Assembly: GCF_016775005.1 (NCBI RefSeq)
Contig: NZ_JAEUXI010000007.1
Coordinates: 23,859-87,858, forward strand
Reading direction: 5' to 3'
Origin: Streptococcus suis
GTDB lineage: Bacteria; Bacillota; Bacilli; Lactobacillales; Streptococcaceae
Length of the DNA: 64,000 nt
Positions 15,513 to 23,613 of this stretch are shown here, one piece after another. Position numbers and translations under genes: made by a program. The notes beneath the pieces were generated by a model. That model was not told the DNA's origin. It saw only the letters and a program-made list of their open reading frames with translations, and made no database searches. Numbering within the stretch: position 1 is the stretch's first letter; every line of letters starts with the position of its first letter.

Positions 15513-17096
15513 CTATCCTGGTTGATATTCTTCTGGCACGATGCCATTTGGCATTCTCCAACCATTGGCAGAGATACGGTCTATCATATTACTAGCCGCT
15601 TCAAACGACCACATACCGACACTCTTAAAACCACGTTGCTCCAGAAATCTAATCTGCTTCGGTGTGGTCAAGCCTTCTAATTGTCGTTTTTTCAATCGGT
15701 CAAGGTACAGACTAGCCTTACCAGCATTATCGATATTGTCTGCAAAAATGCCGAACTTTTCCAAGGCGCTGAGCTGACTTTTAGAAGGTGGTGCCTGCTC
15801 CCAACCAAACGACGGTACAAAGCTTGATAAATCTTCCGCATGGATGGACATTTCAAACTGCAACGGATCCACCAGCTTGCGCTTGCGTTTTCGCATTTCT
15901 TCCAGCTCCTTAGCTAGTGCTTCTTCACGTTGAGCTACTACATCTTCTGCTGATTTGACTTCTAACTCTTCAATGTCAAAGAGTGCACCAGCTTCTTCTT
16001 CCATGTTCTCGACCATCTTCTTAGCTACTTCTTCTGTGCCTGCGATAAGATGAGCAGGTCGGCAGAGCTCATGTCGCTCCGTGTGCCACAGGAAATCCAA
16101 CAGCAATAGATTTTCTTTACCTGGAAATAAACGAGTGCCACGCCCGACCATTTGGCTATACAGGGCCCGCACCTTAGTCGGTCTAAGCACGACTACACAA
16201 TCAACTGACGGGCAATCCCAGCCCTCTGTCAAGAGCATAGAGTTACAAAGTACGTTGTACTTATCCTTGTCAAAGTCTTCCAAGACCTCCGCACGATCCT
16301 TGGACTCTCCGTTAACTTCAGCAGCTCGAAACCCTTTAGCATTTAAGATGTCACGAAACTTTTGCGATGTCTTGACCAAGGGCAGAAATACCACGGTCTT
16401 ACGGTCTGCACATTGTTTGACCATTTCGTCAGCTATCTGCTCAAGGTATGGATCTAGTGCAGTACCAAGGTCGCTCGCTTTGAAATCTCCCGACTGCATA
16501 GATACACTTGATAGGTCCAAGGTCAAGGGAATTGTCACAGCAGTAATCTTTGACAGGTAGCCAGACTTGATAGCCTGCACCAAGGAATACTCATAGGCTA
16601 GACTGTCGAAATACTGCCCTAAATTTCGCTTGTCGCCTCGGTCGGGTGTAGCAGTAACACCAAGAACATTGCTGTCGTCAAAATGTTGTAAGACACGCTG
16701 ATAGCCATCTGAGATAGCGTGGTGGGCTTCGTCGATGATAATGGTATCGAAGTAATTCGGTGGAAATTGACTCAACCGCTTCTCACGTTGCAGGGTCTGT
16801 ACCGACCCGACCACAACCCGAAACCATGAGCCGATAGAGGTGCTTTCTGCCTTTTCCAGAGCTGTGCCCAGCCCAGTTGCAGTCATTAACTTATCAGAGG
16901 CCTGTTCCAGCAATTCCGACCTATGAGCAAGGACGAGCACACGCTCGCCCATACGCACACGGTCTTCAATGATTTTGGAAAAGACAATCGTTTTACCGCA
17001 CCCTGTTGGCAGGACCAATAATGTCCGCTTGCGACCTGATTGCCATTCCTGCTGGACTGCACCACGAGCCTCCTCTTGATAATCTCGTAGTTGCAT
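15513..17096 (-). CDS. DEAH-box superfamily 2 helicase
   Basis: A protein of 527 aa. Motifs in order: LRDYQEEA (Q-like), PTGCGKT (Walker A, about 30-36), VLAHRSELLEQ (Ia), IIIDEAHHAISDG (II), VTATPDRGD (III), and the second RecA lobe with QMVGRGTRLFPGKENLLLLDF (VI). It belongs to the ResIII/SSL2-like group common in siphophage replication modules. The C-terminal 120 residues are charged and may bind partners. It lies between primase-helicase and DUF669. Confidence 0.93.
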   Translation of the reverse strand: MQLRDYQEEARGAVQQEWQSGRKRTLLVLPTGCGKTIVFSKIIEDRVRMGERVLVLAHRSELLEQASDKLMTATGLGTALEKAESTSIGSWFRVVVGSVQTLQREKRLSQFPPNYFDTIIIDEAHHAISDGYQRVLQHFDDSNVLGVTATPDRGDKRNLGQYFDSLAYEYSLVQAIKSGYLSKITAVTIPLTLDLSSVSMQSGDFKASDLGTALDPYLEQIADEMVKQCADRKTVVFLPLVKTSQKFRDILNAKGFRAAEVNGESKDRAEVLEDFDKDKYNVLCNSMLLTEGWDCPSVDCVVVLRPTKVRALYSQMVGRGTRLFPGKENLLLLDFLWHTERHELCRPAHLIAGTEEVAKKMVENMEEEAGALFDIEELEVKSAEDVVAQREEALAKELEEMRKRKRKLVDPLQFEMSIHAEDLSSFVPSFGWEQAPPSKSQLSALEKFGIFADNIDNAGKASLYLDRLKKRQLEGLTTPKQIRFLEQRGFKSVGMWSFEAASNMIDRISANGWRMPNGIVPEEYQPG

Positions 17097-17105
17097 CTAC
17101 ACCTC

Positions 17106-17669
17106 CTAAAATCCTGCAAAGCCACCTTGAGCAGGTTGTGTCGGCTGTGTTGGTTGTTGGTATTGTGCTTGTGGTTGTTGATAAGCAGGTTGTTGTGGCT
17201 GACCAGCATTTAGCACTTTAGACCAATCAACATCATCTGCATAGATCATAGACTTGATATTGTCAAATTCCTGGTCAGCATATTTACCAGTCCCTTTGCG
17301 TTTGTTAACACTACAAACACCTTTAGCGCCAATAATGTTCCAGTTCATGCGCAATGGCTCACCATGTTTCTTCTGGCCAATCGCACCGAAGAACGCTGAC
17401 AACATTCCTTCTGTTGATGTGTGCAGGAATAGATTGTGCTTCAGTTGTGCTGTGCCTTCAGCAGTTTCAATCTCGATAGATACAACTGCTTTGTTACATG
17501 CAGGTAGCTTTCCTGGATTTTGAGGATTAGGCGTGTGACGGGTTCGTTCGATACCCGTCACCGTAAATTGATAATCGCCTGGAGTAAGTGTGACGAATCC
17601 GCCACCATCCAAGGTAATTTCATCTTCCCATCCAAGTTCGCGTTCTGGTTGATTGTATTGTTGTGTCAT
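17106..17669 (-). CDS. DUF669 protein, SSB-like role likely
   Basis: A protein of 187 aa. The N-terminal 150 residues (GWEDEITLDGGGFVTLTPGDYQF, PACNKAVVSIEIET, EFDNIKSMIYADD) are DUF669. The tail is Pro/Gln-rich and ends in QGGFAGF, like the disordered tails of single-stranded DNA-binding proteins. DUF669 genes regularly neighbour phage helicase and recombinase genes. A role in ssDNA handling is inferred from context. Confidence 0.85.
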   Translation of the reverse strand: MTQQYNQPERELGWEDEITLDGGGFVTLTPGDYQFTVTGIERTRHTPNPQNPGKLPACNKAVVSIEIETAEGTAQLKHNLFLHTSTEGMLSAFFGAIGQKKHGEPLRMNWNIIGAKGVCSVNKRKGTGKYADQEFDNIKSMIYADDVDWSKVLNAGQPQQPAYQQPQAQYQQPTQPTQPAQGGFAGF

Positions 17670-17687
17670 TCTGATATTCTCCTTTAA

Positions 17688-18422
17688 TTAAGCTAAGATT
17701 GTGATGTTGGCTTGTTCGCCAAGTTTAGATTTTAAGTAAGTAGCAATGTTATTAATTGCATCCAGTTTCCATTTGCCACCATCAGCTTCAAACAAGGCCA
17801 TGTAGCCTGCTTTGTCGATGCGATAGATAAACTGGCTAGCAGGTTGTTCCACCTCTGCAAATGTCCGATATGGTCGCAAAGTAACAGGGTTTGGTGCTTT
17901 GGCTTGACCAAGGCTTGCTACACCCGTCTTGATAGTTGCAGTTTGGCTCACACCGTTATCAACAATTTCTGTACCATTGTCAATCTTCAAGGCACTAGCA
18001 AATTCAAGGACTGTGCCACGGTCTTCTGCGTCTACAAATCGAGACTGCAGCATGATGTTAAAGTCAGATGCTTCTTCATATCGTCCAAAATGGATGTCTG
18101 GTGTCATTGATTTAACTTCGACCAATCTCGCACGATTTGCATCTTTATCCAGCTCTTCGTAAACAATTACTTCTTTTGGACTTTCAACAATAACCAATAC
18201 GCGCTTGTTTCCTAGCTGATCCAAATCAGTCTTCAGATAATCTACTAGACTATCTAAGGTATTAAGATAAAGTCGAGGCGGAATTGGTCTAGTATCCAGC
18301 TCTCTCAAAGAGTGTACATTTCCGTCATAGTAGAGTTTGCCATTGTCTGCAGCAATAATTTTTTCTTCTTTGTTTGCCAGCTTTACTGCATATTCCAACG
18401 CATCTTTAATGTTTTCTGTCAT
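17688..18422 (-). CDS. Conserved phage protein of the recombination module
   Basis: A protein of 244 aa. The N-terminal part (LEYAVKLANKEEKIIAADNGKLYYDGNVHSLREL) and a middle with LVEVKSMTPDIHFGRYEEASDFNIMLQSRF resemble DUF2303-like phage proteins in layout, but I do not recognise it securely. There is no enzyme motif. It lies 1 nt after the so-called replication terminator gene in the same operon, so a role in DNA metabolism is likely. Confidence 0.6.
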   Translation of the reverse strand: MTENIKDALEYAVKLANKEEKIIAADNGKLYYDGNVHSLRELDTRPIPPRLYLNTLDSLVDYLKTDLDQLGNKRVLVIVESPKEVIVYEELDKDANRARLVEVKSMTPDIHFGRYEEASDFNIMLQSRFVDAEDRGTVLEFASALKIDNGTEIVDNGVSQTATIKTGVASLGQAKAPNPVTLRPYRTFAEVEQPASQFIYRIDKAGYMALFEADGGKWKLDAINNIATYLKSKLGEQANITILA

Positions 18423-18423
18423 C

Positions 18424-18843
18424 TTAGTTACCTACTTTCTTTTTGTTAAAATCAATTACATCTTCATTGATCCCTTTTTCGATTTCTTCTACTGGTTGTC
18501 CAATATCTGTGCGAAGCTGTGCCTTGTCATCAAAATACATTTGACCAGGCATGTTACTCTTAAGCTCGTTCGCATAAGTCTTGCCGTCTTTCTTGCCGAC
18601 AAGCACTGTAGTAGCAACACCTGTTTGTGGTGCAAGCGTGGATTTAACATCCATGCTTGTGCTGACCACTTCTCGACTATCATCAGCCTTCATGGTTAGC
18701 GTGATGACTAGCTTACGAGCAACCTTGCTATCAGTATTTGGATCAAGGATATTGTCGAAGACTTTCTCCAATTCCCTATCAACCTTTTCCTGCAATCCAC
18801 CCTCACCGAGAGCAGACAAGTCCAACTTAATTGTTTTATCCAT
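18424..18843 (-). CDS. Phage protein of the family named replication terminator protein
   Basis: A protein of 139 aa. The run LQEKVDRELEKVFDNILDPNTDSKVARKLVITLTM with TLAPQTGVATTVLVG is typical of a small family commonly labelled replication terminator protein in streptococcal and enterococcal phages. The name is historical; I know of no solid functional evidence. It sits between the AAA ATPase and the 244-aa gene, so it belongs to the replication/recombination operon. Confidence 0.7.
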   Translation of the reverse strand: MDKTIKLDLSALGEGGLQEKVDRELEKVFDNILDPNTDSKVARKLVITLTMKADDSREVVSTSMDVKSTLAPQTGVATTVLVGKKDGKTYANELKSNMPGQMYFDDKAQLRTDIGQPVEEIEKGINEDVIDFNKKKVGN

Positions 18844-18890
18844 TTAGCTTTAACCTCGCTATCATTTCTAAGACCCAAAACGGTCTGAAT

Positions 18891-19973
18891 CTAATTACCT
18901 TCGACTGTAAAGGGCATTTCTGGATTAGTCCGTACTTTTGTGTTGATAACATTCAGCACCTTATCCCAGACAGTCACCATGTATTCCCAGTAGCCTGCAT
19001 CAATCGCTTCTACTTGTGTGCCAAGCGGGTAGATACCATTGACGTATGTAGCCTGTAAAACCTCATCTTGCGTGACATTACTACCAATCATCAAATCACG
19101 TAGACTTTGTGGAATTAGCGGACTGATGTCCGATGTCGGTGCTGATTGTACTGTTTGGTCTGCTCCCGACATTTGTGTCGGTTTCTCTACATGTGAGGGT
19201 TCATGTGCGGGTTGTTCCTGCACTGGTATGGATTGTGGCTGCGCTTGTGTCGAAAAGATGTGCGCAATCCCAGCAAAGTCCATAGGCAGTTCTTCTGGCA
19301 AGTTGTGACGATTCTTGGCGTCCCAGCTTGGTGAATGCGTAGTCTGCATGACACGCTGACCACCCTGCGCCTTCTGCTTCTTGGTCTTGTCATCAGTTAC
19401 GATGAATGTTTTGTAGTTGAGAAACAAGACCATATCAGCCCATTCCTTGACCTTGGCAGATACGTTGGTTTCCGTCTTTTTGTTGCTCAACTTGAGCTCG
19501 TAGCGGTCATATCCACCTAATTCGTCGGGCTTGGTAAATTTCTTTACCTGGGCATGAGCAGTTAGCACCACGTTGATACCAAGCTCCACAAGCTCCTGCA
19601 GTCTGTCCAATAGTCGTCCAATTTCTTCAATGAGATAGGTGTAGCCACTGCCCCAACCAAAGTCTTCGATACCGCTCTTGCCGTGCTGAGCGCAGATGTA
19701 TTGCAATGCCAAGGCTTCTGCCCAGTCAATCGTGTCAATGACCAAGGTCTGACAGATTGTCGGATTAGCTTTGACAAATGCGATGTGATTCATGAGCATG
19801 GTCCAGCTAGTTGGCTTGTCAGCCCGTGCCACATCCATATTATCTGTGGACCCTTCGGTGTCAATAAAGAGCGGATTGGGAAATTGAGCCGCTAGACTAG
19901 ACTTGCCAATCCCCTCTGGACCATAGATGACCACACGTTGGGCCCGCGCTCGTTTACCTTTTGTAATTTGCAT
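18891..19973 (-). CDS. RecA-fold ATPase, Sak4-like phage recombinase
   Basis: A protein of 360 aa. Walker A is GPEGIGKSS (about 19-27), then FIDTEGSTDNMDVAR and Walker B TLVIDTIDWAEAL; a later NVVLTAHAQVKKF is a sensor-like strand. This layout is that of AAA_24/Sak4 single-strand annealing helpers found with phage SSB-like genes. The C-terminal 100 residues are Pro/Gln/Ser-rich with a helix-forming end. It overlaps the 57-aa gene before it at TAATG. Confidence 0.85.
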   Translation of the reverse strand: MQITKGKRARAQRVVIYGPEGIGKSSLAAQFPNPLFIDTEGSTDNMDVARADKPTSWTMLMNHIAFVKANPTICQTLVIDTIDWAEALALQYICAQHGKSGIEDFGWGSGYTYLIEEIGRLLDRLQELVELGINVVLTAHAQVKKFTKPDELGGYDRYELKLSNKKTETNVSAKVKEWADMVLFLNYKTFIVTDDKTKKQKAQGGQRVMQTTHSPSWDAKNRHNLPEELPMDFAGIAHIFSTQAQPQSIPVQEQPAHEPSHVEKPTQMSGADQTVQSAPTSDISPLIPQSLRDLMIGSNVTQDEVLQATYVNGIYPLGTQVEAIDAGYWEYMVTVWDKVLNVINTKVRTNPEMPFTVEGN

Positions 19974-20146
19974 TAGCTTTCCTCCGTTTCTACTTCCCCT
20001 ACGTATTGGATATCTACTTTATATCTGCCACGTAGTGATCGCTGTTTCTTCTCATAAAAAGATATAGCCTCATCTTCTGTGTCAAATAACCAATGACCGT
20101 CTGGATAAGTATCAAAATATTGTTGTACTTTATATTTTTTTGCCAT
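19973..20146 (-). CDS. Small phage protein
   Basis: A protein of 57 aa from the ATG at 20146, MAKKYKVQQYFDTYPDGHWLFDTEDEAISFY..., basic-acidic mix. Upstream in-frame codons overlap the ATPase gene and lack a better ribosome site. It ends in the TAATG junction with the Sak4-like gene. The function is unknown. Confidence 0.65.
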   Translation of the reverse strand: MAKKYKVQQYFDTYPDGHWLFDTEDEAISFYEKKQRSLRGRYKVDIQYVGEVETEES

Positions 20147-20150
20147 TATT

Positions 20151-21452
20151 CTAAAATCCACCTTCCCAAGAAGGCTTGACAGTTGTATTTTTATGAGATT
20201 CATGATTTGGATTTTCTTCAGAATATCCATCGGTGATTATTATCGAGCACTCGTCCCCAGTAGATACCCGTGTCGCAATAGCCTGCAATCCCTCACGCTT
20301 CAACCATTCGCCAAACTCCTTCAGCGTGACCTGGTCCATTTGCTCCAGCTTGTCGATGAGCACAAAGCCACACTCTGGTTTGAGCTTGCGAACAATGGCA
20401 GTGGCTACTTGCAGTTGCTGGCTACCACTCATGTTATCCCAACGCTGACCAAGATAGAGTAATTCGCCGTCATCGACTGACAGACCTTCCAACGGCAAGT
20501 CAGCATTGGTCAGCAGGTCACGCTTCTGCTTGCGGACATCTTCGATTTCAACCGATAAGGCATTGTACTGCTCACGGATAGCCTTGGCATCTTCCTCGGC
20601 TTTCTCTTTATCCAAATTGGCACGCACTTTACGGTTAATATCATCAATCTGCTGGATATTCGCTTCGATTTCAGCAGTCGATTCATCGTGTAGCTCCATC
20701 GCATCTTTTTGAGCGATTGCTAAATCTTTCTTGTACTGATCGCGTTCATCAATCGCTTTGGCCAGCTCTTCCTGCAACCGCGATACTCTATCCTCTGCAT
20801 TGTCGTACTGCAGCTGGATTGTATCCACATTTTGACGCTTTCTGGCATTCTCGCCATTCTTGGCTAAGATTGCTTGCTGTTGCTGGATGAGGTCTGCGAT
20901 ACTGATCAATTCTTTAGGAGCTTCTGGATAGAATTCCTGCTCTTTAGCAAACTTCTCCTTCTGGTCAGCTATCACACCGATTGCATGACGATTGTTGTAG
21001 AGCTCCTTCTCCTTGAGTTCCAGCTCAGCCAGTTGGTTGCCAACGCCGATAATCTGCAAAAGCGTTTCAGCCTTCTCTTTCGGCGTGCTATCCATAAACT
21101 TAGGCAAGTTGATAGCAAGCTCTTCCACAAAGCTATCCAACAACTGCTGACCGCCTTTTTGGCCATTAGGGTCAATGACCTTTAGACTGGCATTCTTGCC
21201 CTTACGTTCCACAATCAAGCCGTTAGACATCACGATTTTGAGCGTTGGTGGTACCTGTGAGCCCTCACGCTGAGCCTGGCTAGGCTTGTACTTATTCCCG
21301 CCCAGAGCCCAAGCAATAGCATCCAGAACGCTTGTCTTACCTTGATTGTTATTGCCACCCACAATAGTCAGACCTGTTGCGGACGGCTCGATTTTAACCG
21401 CCTTGATACGCTTGACATTTTCGATTTCAAGCCTATTGATTGTCACTGTCAT
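20151..21452 (-). CDS. SbcC/RecF-like AAA ATPase
   Basis: A protein of 433 aa from the ATG at 21452 (TTGGAGGAAATT ahead). ITINRLEIENVKRIKAVKIEPS and the P-loop GGNNNQGKTSVLDAIAWALGG are typical of RecF/SbcC head domains. Residues about 130-330 are coiled coil (LAELELKEKELYNN..., EDRVSRLQEELAKAIDERDQYK), followed by NMSGSQQLQVATAIVRKL (signature) and CGFVLIDKLEQMD (Walker B). It probably acts in phage recombination together with the Sak4-like ATPase. It overlaps the 75-aa gene by 20 nt. Confidence 0.88.
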   Translation of the reverse strand: MTVTINRLEIENVKRIKAVKIEPSATGLTIVGGNNNQGKTSVLDAIAWALGGNKYKPSQAQREGSQVPPTLKIVMSNGLIVERKGKNASLKVIDPNGQKGGQQLLDSFVEELAINLPKFMDSTPKEKAETLLQIIGVGNQLAELELKEKELYNNRHAIGVIADQKEKFAKEQEFYPEAPKELISIADLIQQQQAILAKNGENARKRQNVDTIQLQYDNAEDRVSRLQEELAKAIDERDQYKKDLAIAQKDAMELHDESTAEIEANIQQIDDINRKVRANLDKEKAEEDAKAIREQYNALSVEIEDVRKQKRDLLTNADLPLEGLSVDDGELLYLGQRWDNMSGSQQLQVATAIVRKLKPECGFVLIDKLEQMDQVTLKEFGEWLKREGLQAIATRVSTGDECSIIITDGYSEENPNHESHKNTTVKPSWEGGF

Positions 21453-21660
21453 AATTTCCTCCAATAATTAATCGACTTTCTTTGACGACTTTTTCTGTGC
21501 TGATGACTTCAGCATGATTCAAAGCATACAGTAGTAACGATGTTGATACTGTTGCGATAGTCAAATCACATTCGTTGGCAAGCTCTACGATTTGGTCGTA
21601 GGCTTCCTTGCTGCAACGTACATGATGATAAGTTGTCTTAGATTCTTTCTTTACTTCCAT
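21433..21660 (-). CDS. Small phage protein, possible ribbon-helix-helix
   Basis: A protein of 75 aa. HHVRCSKEAYDQIVELANECDLTIATVSTSLLLYALNHAEVI has the strand-helix-helix look of a ribbon-helix-helix DNA-binding domain. It starts at the ATG at 21660 and overlaps the SbcC-like gene. The call rests on pattern alone. Confidence 0.55.
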   Translation of the reverse strand: MEVKKESKTTYHHVRCSKEAYDQIVELANECDLTIATVSTSLLLYALNHAEVISTEKVVKESRLIIGGNYDSDNQ

Positions 21661-21672
21661 CTGGTTTCCTTT

Positions 21673-21816
21673 CTATTTGATCATCCCGCTGTTCTGCATC
21701 ACGACCTTGATAGAATCGACGACATTTTTCAAAAAACGATTCTCGCATTGAAGCGCGTTGACCGTGTTTCTCAAATTAATGTATTCTTCAACACTAATTT
21801 CAACTGTTTCTTTCAT
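21673..21816 (-). CDS. 47-aa phage protein
   Basis: ATG at 21816 (AGGCAGG upstream) to TAG at 21673, MKETVEISVEEYINLRNTVNA... with a helical, heptad-like core. It overlaps the 54-aa membrane gene by 4 nt (ATGA), which argues that both are real despite their size. The function is unknown. Confidence 0.6.
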   Translation of the reverse strand: MKETVEISVEEYINLRNTVNALQCENRFLKNVVDSIKVVMQNSGMIK

Positions 21817-21977
21817 TGCAATCCTGCCTTTCTACGTTGTACTTTCAAAAAATTATATGCATCTTTTTGGCTATATCTGAATGAGTTGAGTTTTTTAGTT
21901 AAGTAAAAACCATAGCCAATAGCAATCGCTGCTACAATGCTCATGGCTACAAAGCCGATTGTTAATACTGTTTCCAT
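21813..21977 (-). CDS. 54-aa single-span membrane protein
   Basis: ATG at 21977 to TGA at 21813. Residues 3-24 (VLTIGFVAMSIVAAIAIGYGFY) form one hydrophobic span, followed by a basic helical tail (LTKKLNSFRYSQKDAYNFL). GGAA precedes the start. It is joined by ATGA to the 47-aa gene. Small membrane proteins in this early region are common; the role is unknown. Confidence 0.6.
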   Translation of the reverse strand: METVLTIGFVAMSIVAAIAIGYGFYLTKKLNSFRYSQKDAYNFLKVQRRKAGLQ

Positions 21978-22001
21978 AATTTAATTCCTTGTCCAGAGGT
22001 T

Positions 22002-22256
22002 TTAATTTTGATTATCAATCCAGCGATGCACTGCTGGCAGTGACCACTTGCAGGCCGGCAATTCCCGTGGGAATCCTTCCATGTAGCGATAGTGGTTGTC
22101 GAATGTGTTCGGTGATACGTTTAGTAATGCCGATAGTTCCTCTCGTCCAATCAAACGAGATTCATACTGTTTGATTCGCATATCGACCAGCAGGTCAATT
22201 GCTTTGGTAACTTGTTCCTTGATCCAGTCGGACAAGTCAACAAATATCTTGTCCAT
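22002..22256 (-). CDS. DUF771 phage DNA-binding protein
   Basis: A protein of 84 aa. LIGREELSALLNVSPNTFDNHYRYMEGFP then LPACKWSLPAVHRWIDN is the DUF771 pattern, an excisionase-like winged helix. GGAGGCC precedes the ATG at 22256. It is the first gene of the long leftward operon after the small early genes. A strong + strand promoter (cassette B) overlaps its start. It may have a control or excision role, by family analogy only. Confidence 0.8.
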   Translation of the reverse strand: MDKIFVDLSDWIKEQVTKAIDLLVDMRIKQYESRLIGREELSALLNVSPNTFDNHYRYMEGFPRELPACKWSLPAVHRWIDNQN

Positions 22257-22326
22257 AATAGGCCTCCTGTGTTATAATTTAAATGAATATTTTGGTAAGC
22301 TCCTGACTTCGTCAAGGGCTTTTTTT
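22249..22326 (+). ncRNA. Opposite-strand promoter-terminator cassette B, predicted RNA of about 42 nt
   Basis: TTGTCC (22249-22254), 18 nt, then TGTTATAAT (TATAAT 22273-22278) predict a start near 22285. The stem AGCTCCTGAC/GTCAAGGGCT with a TTC loop (22298-22320) and seven T end the RNA at about 22326. It is antisense to the leader of the DUF771 gene. It shares TCCTnTGTGnTATAAT with cassette A and with the promoter at 22339. Confidence 0.5.
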
Positions 22327-22338
22327 GTCTCCATCCTG

Positions 22339-22347
22339 TGCTATAAT
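22339..22347 (+). promoter_or_regulatory. Extended -10 promoter of the 83-aa + strand gene
   Basis: TGCTATAAT (TATAAT 22342-22347) lies 30 nt ahead of the ATG at 22378, which has AAAGGAG. No clear -35 is seen, as is common with TGn extended promoters. The surrounding CATCCTGTGC resembles the two cassette promoters. Confidence 0.65.
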
Positions 22348-22377
22348 TGATATATCAATACAGAAAGGAGATGCGTT

Positions 22378-22629
22378 ATGCCACAAATTAAAGTGACATT
22401 TGCTGATGGTTCAACTGCTATTTTCCATGAAGAAATGGCTTTTCAAACCATTGTAAAGACTGATCACGGAACATCACAAAGTAAAGTTTTCACACTTTGG
22501 TCACATCATCATGATGGACTTGTTCCAAGTCTTACTGAAATGTTGGCTCACGGGCTGTTCTTTTTTGATATTGAACACCCAGAAACCATCTACTCTAGTT
22601 CTTCAGTTATTAAATTAGAGCAACTATAA
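22378..22629 (+). CDS. Hypothetical phage protein encoded against the early operon
   Basis: A protein of 83 aa (MPQIKVTFADGSTAIFHEEMAFQTIV...) with a strong ribosome site (GAAAGGAG) and its own extended -10 promoter. It starts with beta strands and has a His-rich LWSHHHDGLVPS middle. It is the only + strand gene inside the early leftward region, and its 3' end overlaps the convergent 65-aa gene by 6 nt. I do not recognise a family; its separate promoter suggests lysogenic expression. Confidence 0.75.
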   Translation: MPQIKVTFADGSTAIFHEEMAFQTIVKTDHGTSQSKVFTLWSHHHDGLVPSLTEMLAHGLFFFDIEHPETIYSSSSVIKLEQL

Positions 22630-22821
22630 TCTAATTTTGCTATTCAAGGCACGCTTTGTAATCTCGTCTTGAATAGCTTTTTTGATTGCCTGCCCATGGA
22701 TAGTCAGACTTGCCATCTTGTTGACATACACGATTGCATCGGCATAGGTTTCAGATCGCTCGATGGCATAACTGGCATATTCGACAATTAGACTTTCAGA
22801 CCGTTTGCTTAGTTCTTCCAT
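22624..22821 (-). CDS. Small phage protein after the Cro-like gene
   Basis: A protein of 65 aa from the ATG at 22821 (GAAAGGAGAAGGGG ahead), MEELSKRSESLIVEYASYAIERSETY.... It is mostly helical with no motif. It follows the Cro-like gene and an operator copy at 22863, so it is likely under repressor control. The reading frame extends upstream to 22869 but without a ribosome site. Confidence 0.65.
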   Translation of the reverse strand: MEELSKRSESLIVEYASYAIERSETYADAIVYVNKMASLTIHGQAIKKAIQDEITKRALNSKIRL

Positions 22822-22862
22822 CCCCTTCTCCTTTCTAGTTTGGGTTTGGTAGTTTTGATATT

Positions 22863-22878
22863 TTCGCATTTTTGCGAA
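22863..22878. promoter_or_regulatory. Fourth copy of the phage operator palindrome
   Basis: TTCGCA-TTTT-TGCGAA, a perfect 6-bp inverted repeat identical to the one at 23104-23119, lies at the 3' end of the Cro-like gene. It may be an auxiliary operator for looping or for blocking elongation into the early operon. Confidence 0.7.
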
Positions 22879-23085
22879 TCAATTAGCAAAAAAAATTGAG
22901 ACAGCCTCATCTGTTGTCAAACCTAGCAAATCCACAATTTGCTTTGCTTCTCCGATTGTAAAATTGCCACCTGCCTTAATCTTTCGATAAAAAGTGCTTC
23001 TGTCAATCCCCATCTCTGCCGCTAAAGCTTCCTGCGTGGTGTCTTTTTCCACGATGGCACCTTTTAATTTGTTGATATTGACCAT
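22879..23085 (-). CDS. Cro-like helix-turn-helix repressor
   Basis: A protein of 68 aa. The HTH is TQEALAAEMGIDRSTFYRKIKAGG (about 17-40), followed by FTIGEAKQIVDLLGL, the Cro/CI layout of Gram-positive phages. It is first in the leftward early operon and divergent from the CI-type gene across a 168-nt control region with three operators. It would favour the lytic programme (family knowledge). Confidence 0.88.
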   Translation of the reverse strand: MVNINKLKGAIVEKDTTQEALAAEMGIDRSTFYRKIKAGGNFTIGEAKQIVDLLGLTTDEAVSIFFAN

Positions 23086-23103
23086 TGTCTACCTCCTTTC
23101 GTT

Positions 23104-23219
23104 TTCGCATTTTTGCGAATTTGTAATTTGATTATACAACCGCAAAAAACAAAAGTCAATACTTTTTTTGCATTTTTGCGATATATTTTGTTGCATTTTT
23201 GCGACCAAGAATGTATAAT
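23104..23219. promoter_or_regulatory. Divergent lysis-lysogeny control region with three operators
   Basis: Leftward promoter: TTGACT (23159-23154), 17 nt, TATAAT (23136-23131). Rightward promoter: TTGCAT (23191-23196), 17 nt, TATAAT (23214-23219). Operators: 23104-23119 (perfect TTCGCA-TTTT-TGCGAA, in the early transcript of the Cro promoter), 23167-23182 (TTTGCA-TTTT-TGCGAT) and 23190-23205 (GTTGCA-TTTT-TGCGAC, overlapping the CI -35). The layout allows repression of both promoters. Confidence 0.85.
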
Positions 23220-23253
23220 TAAGTATAAACATAGGAAGGTTAGGAAAAAATCG

Positions 23254-23613
23254 ATGGCTACTGTTGGCGAAAGAATAAAACAAAGACGGATAGAAGCTGG
23301 ATTGCGAGCCGAAGATGTTGCGAATAAATTGGATGTTTCTCTGTCCACTTTGTATCGATATGAAAATGGTGACATTGAAAAAGTAGATCTAAAAGTTGTG
23401 GAAGACTTAGCACGCATCCTTAGAACTACTCCTGCCTATCTCATGGGGTGGACAGAAAATGAAGAATATTCAATCCAAACCAATAATAAGGCATTTAACG
23501 TAGAAGATATGGCAAGCAACGTCATGATGTTTGGCGGTCGCGAACTAACAGACGAAAAGAAAAAAATCATCCAGTCGATCATAGAAGGATACCTACGAGA
23601 GGCTGGTGATTGA
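23254..23613 (+). CDS. CI-type XRE repressor (ImmR-like)
   Basis: A protein of 119 aa from the ATG at 23254; the frame is open from 23113 but that part lies inside the operators. The HTH is GERIKQRRIEAGLRAEDVANKLDVSLSTLYRYENGD (about 5-40). The C-terminal half has YLMGWTENEEY and a helical end; there is no LexA-like peptidase domain. The next gene, overlapping by 8 nt, encodes an ImmA-type metalloprotease, so induction probably works by anti-repressor cleavage as in ICEBs1 rather than by RecA self-cleavage (inference). Confidence 0.88.
   Translation: MATVGERIKQRRIEAGLRAEDVANKLDVSLSTLYRYENGDIEKVDLKVVEDLARILRTTPAYLMGWTENEEYSIQTNNKAFNVEDMASNVMMFGGRELTDEKKKIIQSIIEGYLREAGD

Noticed and set aside
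22863..23205. CRISPR-like repeats near the repressor
   Set aside because: The repeats are palindromic 16-mers with irregular spacing around promoters, as for operators; no spacers or cas genes.
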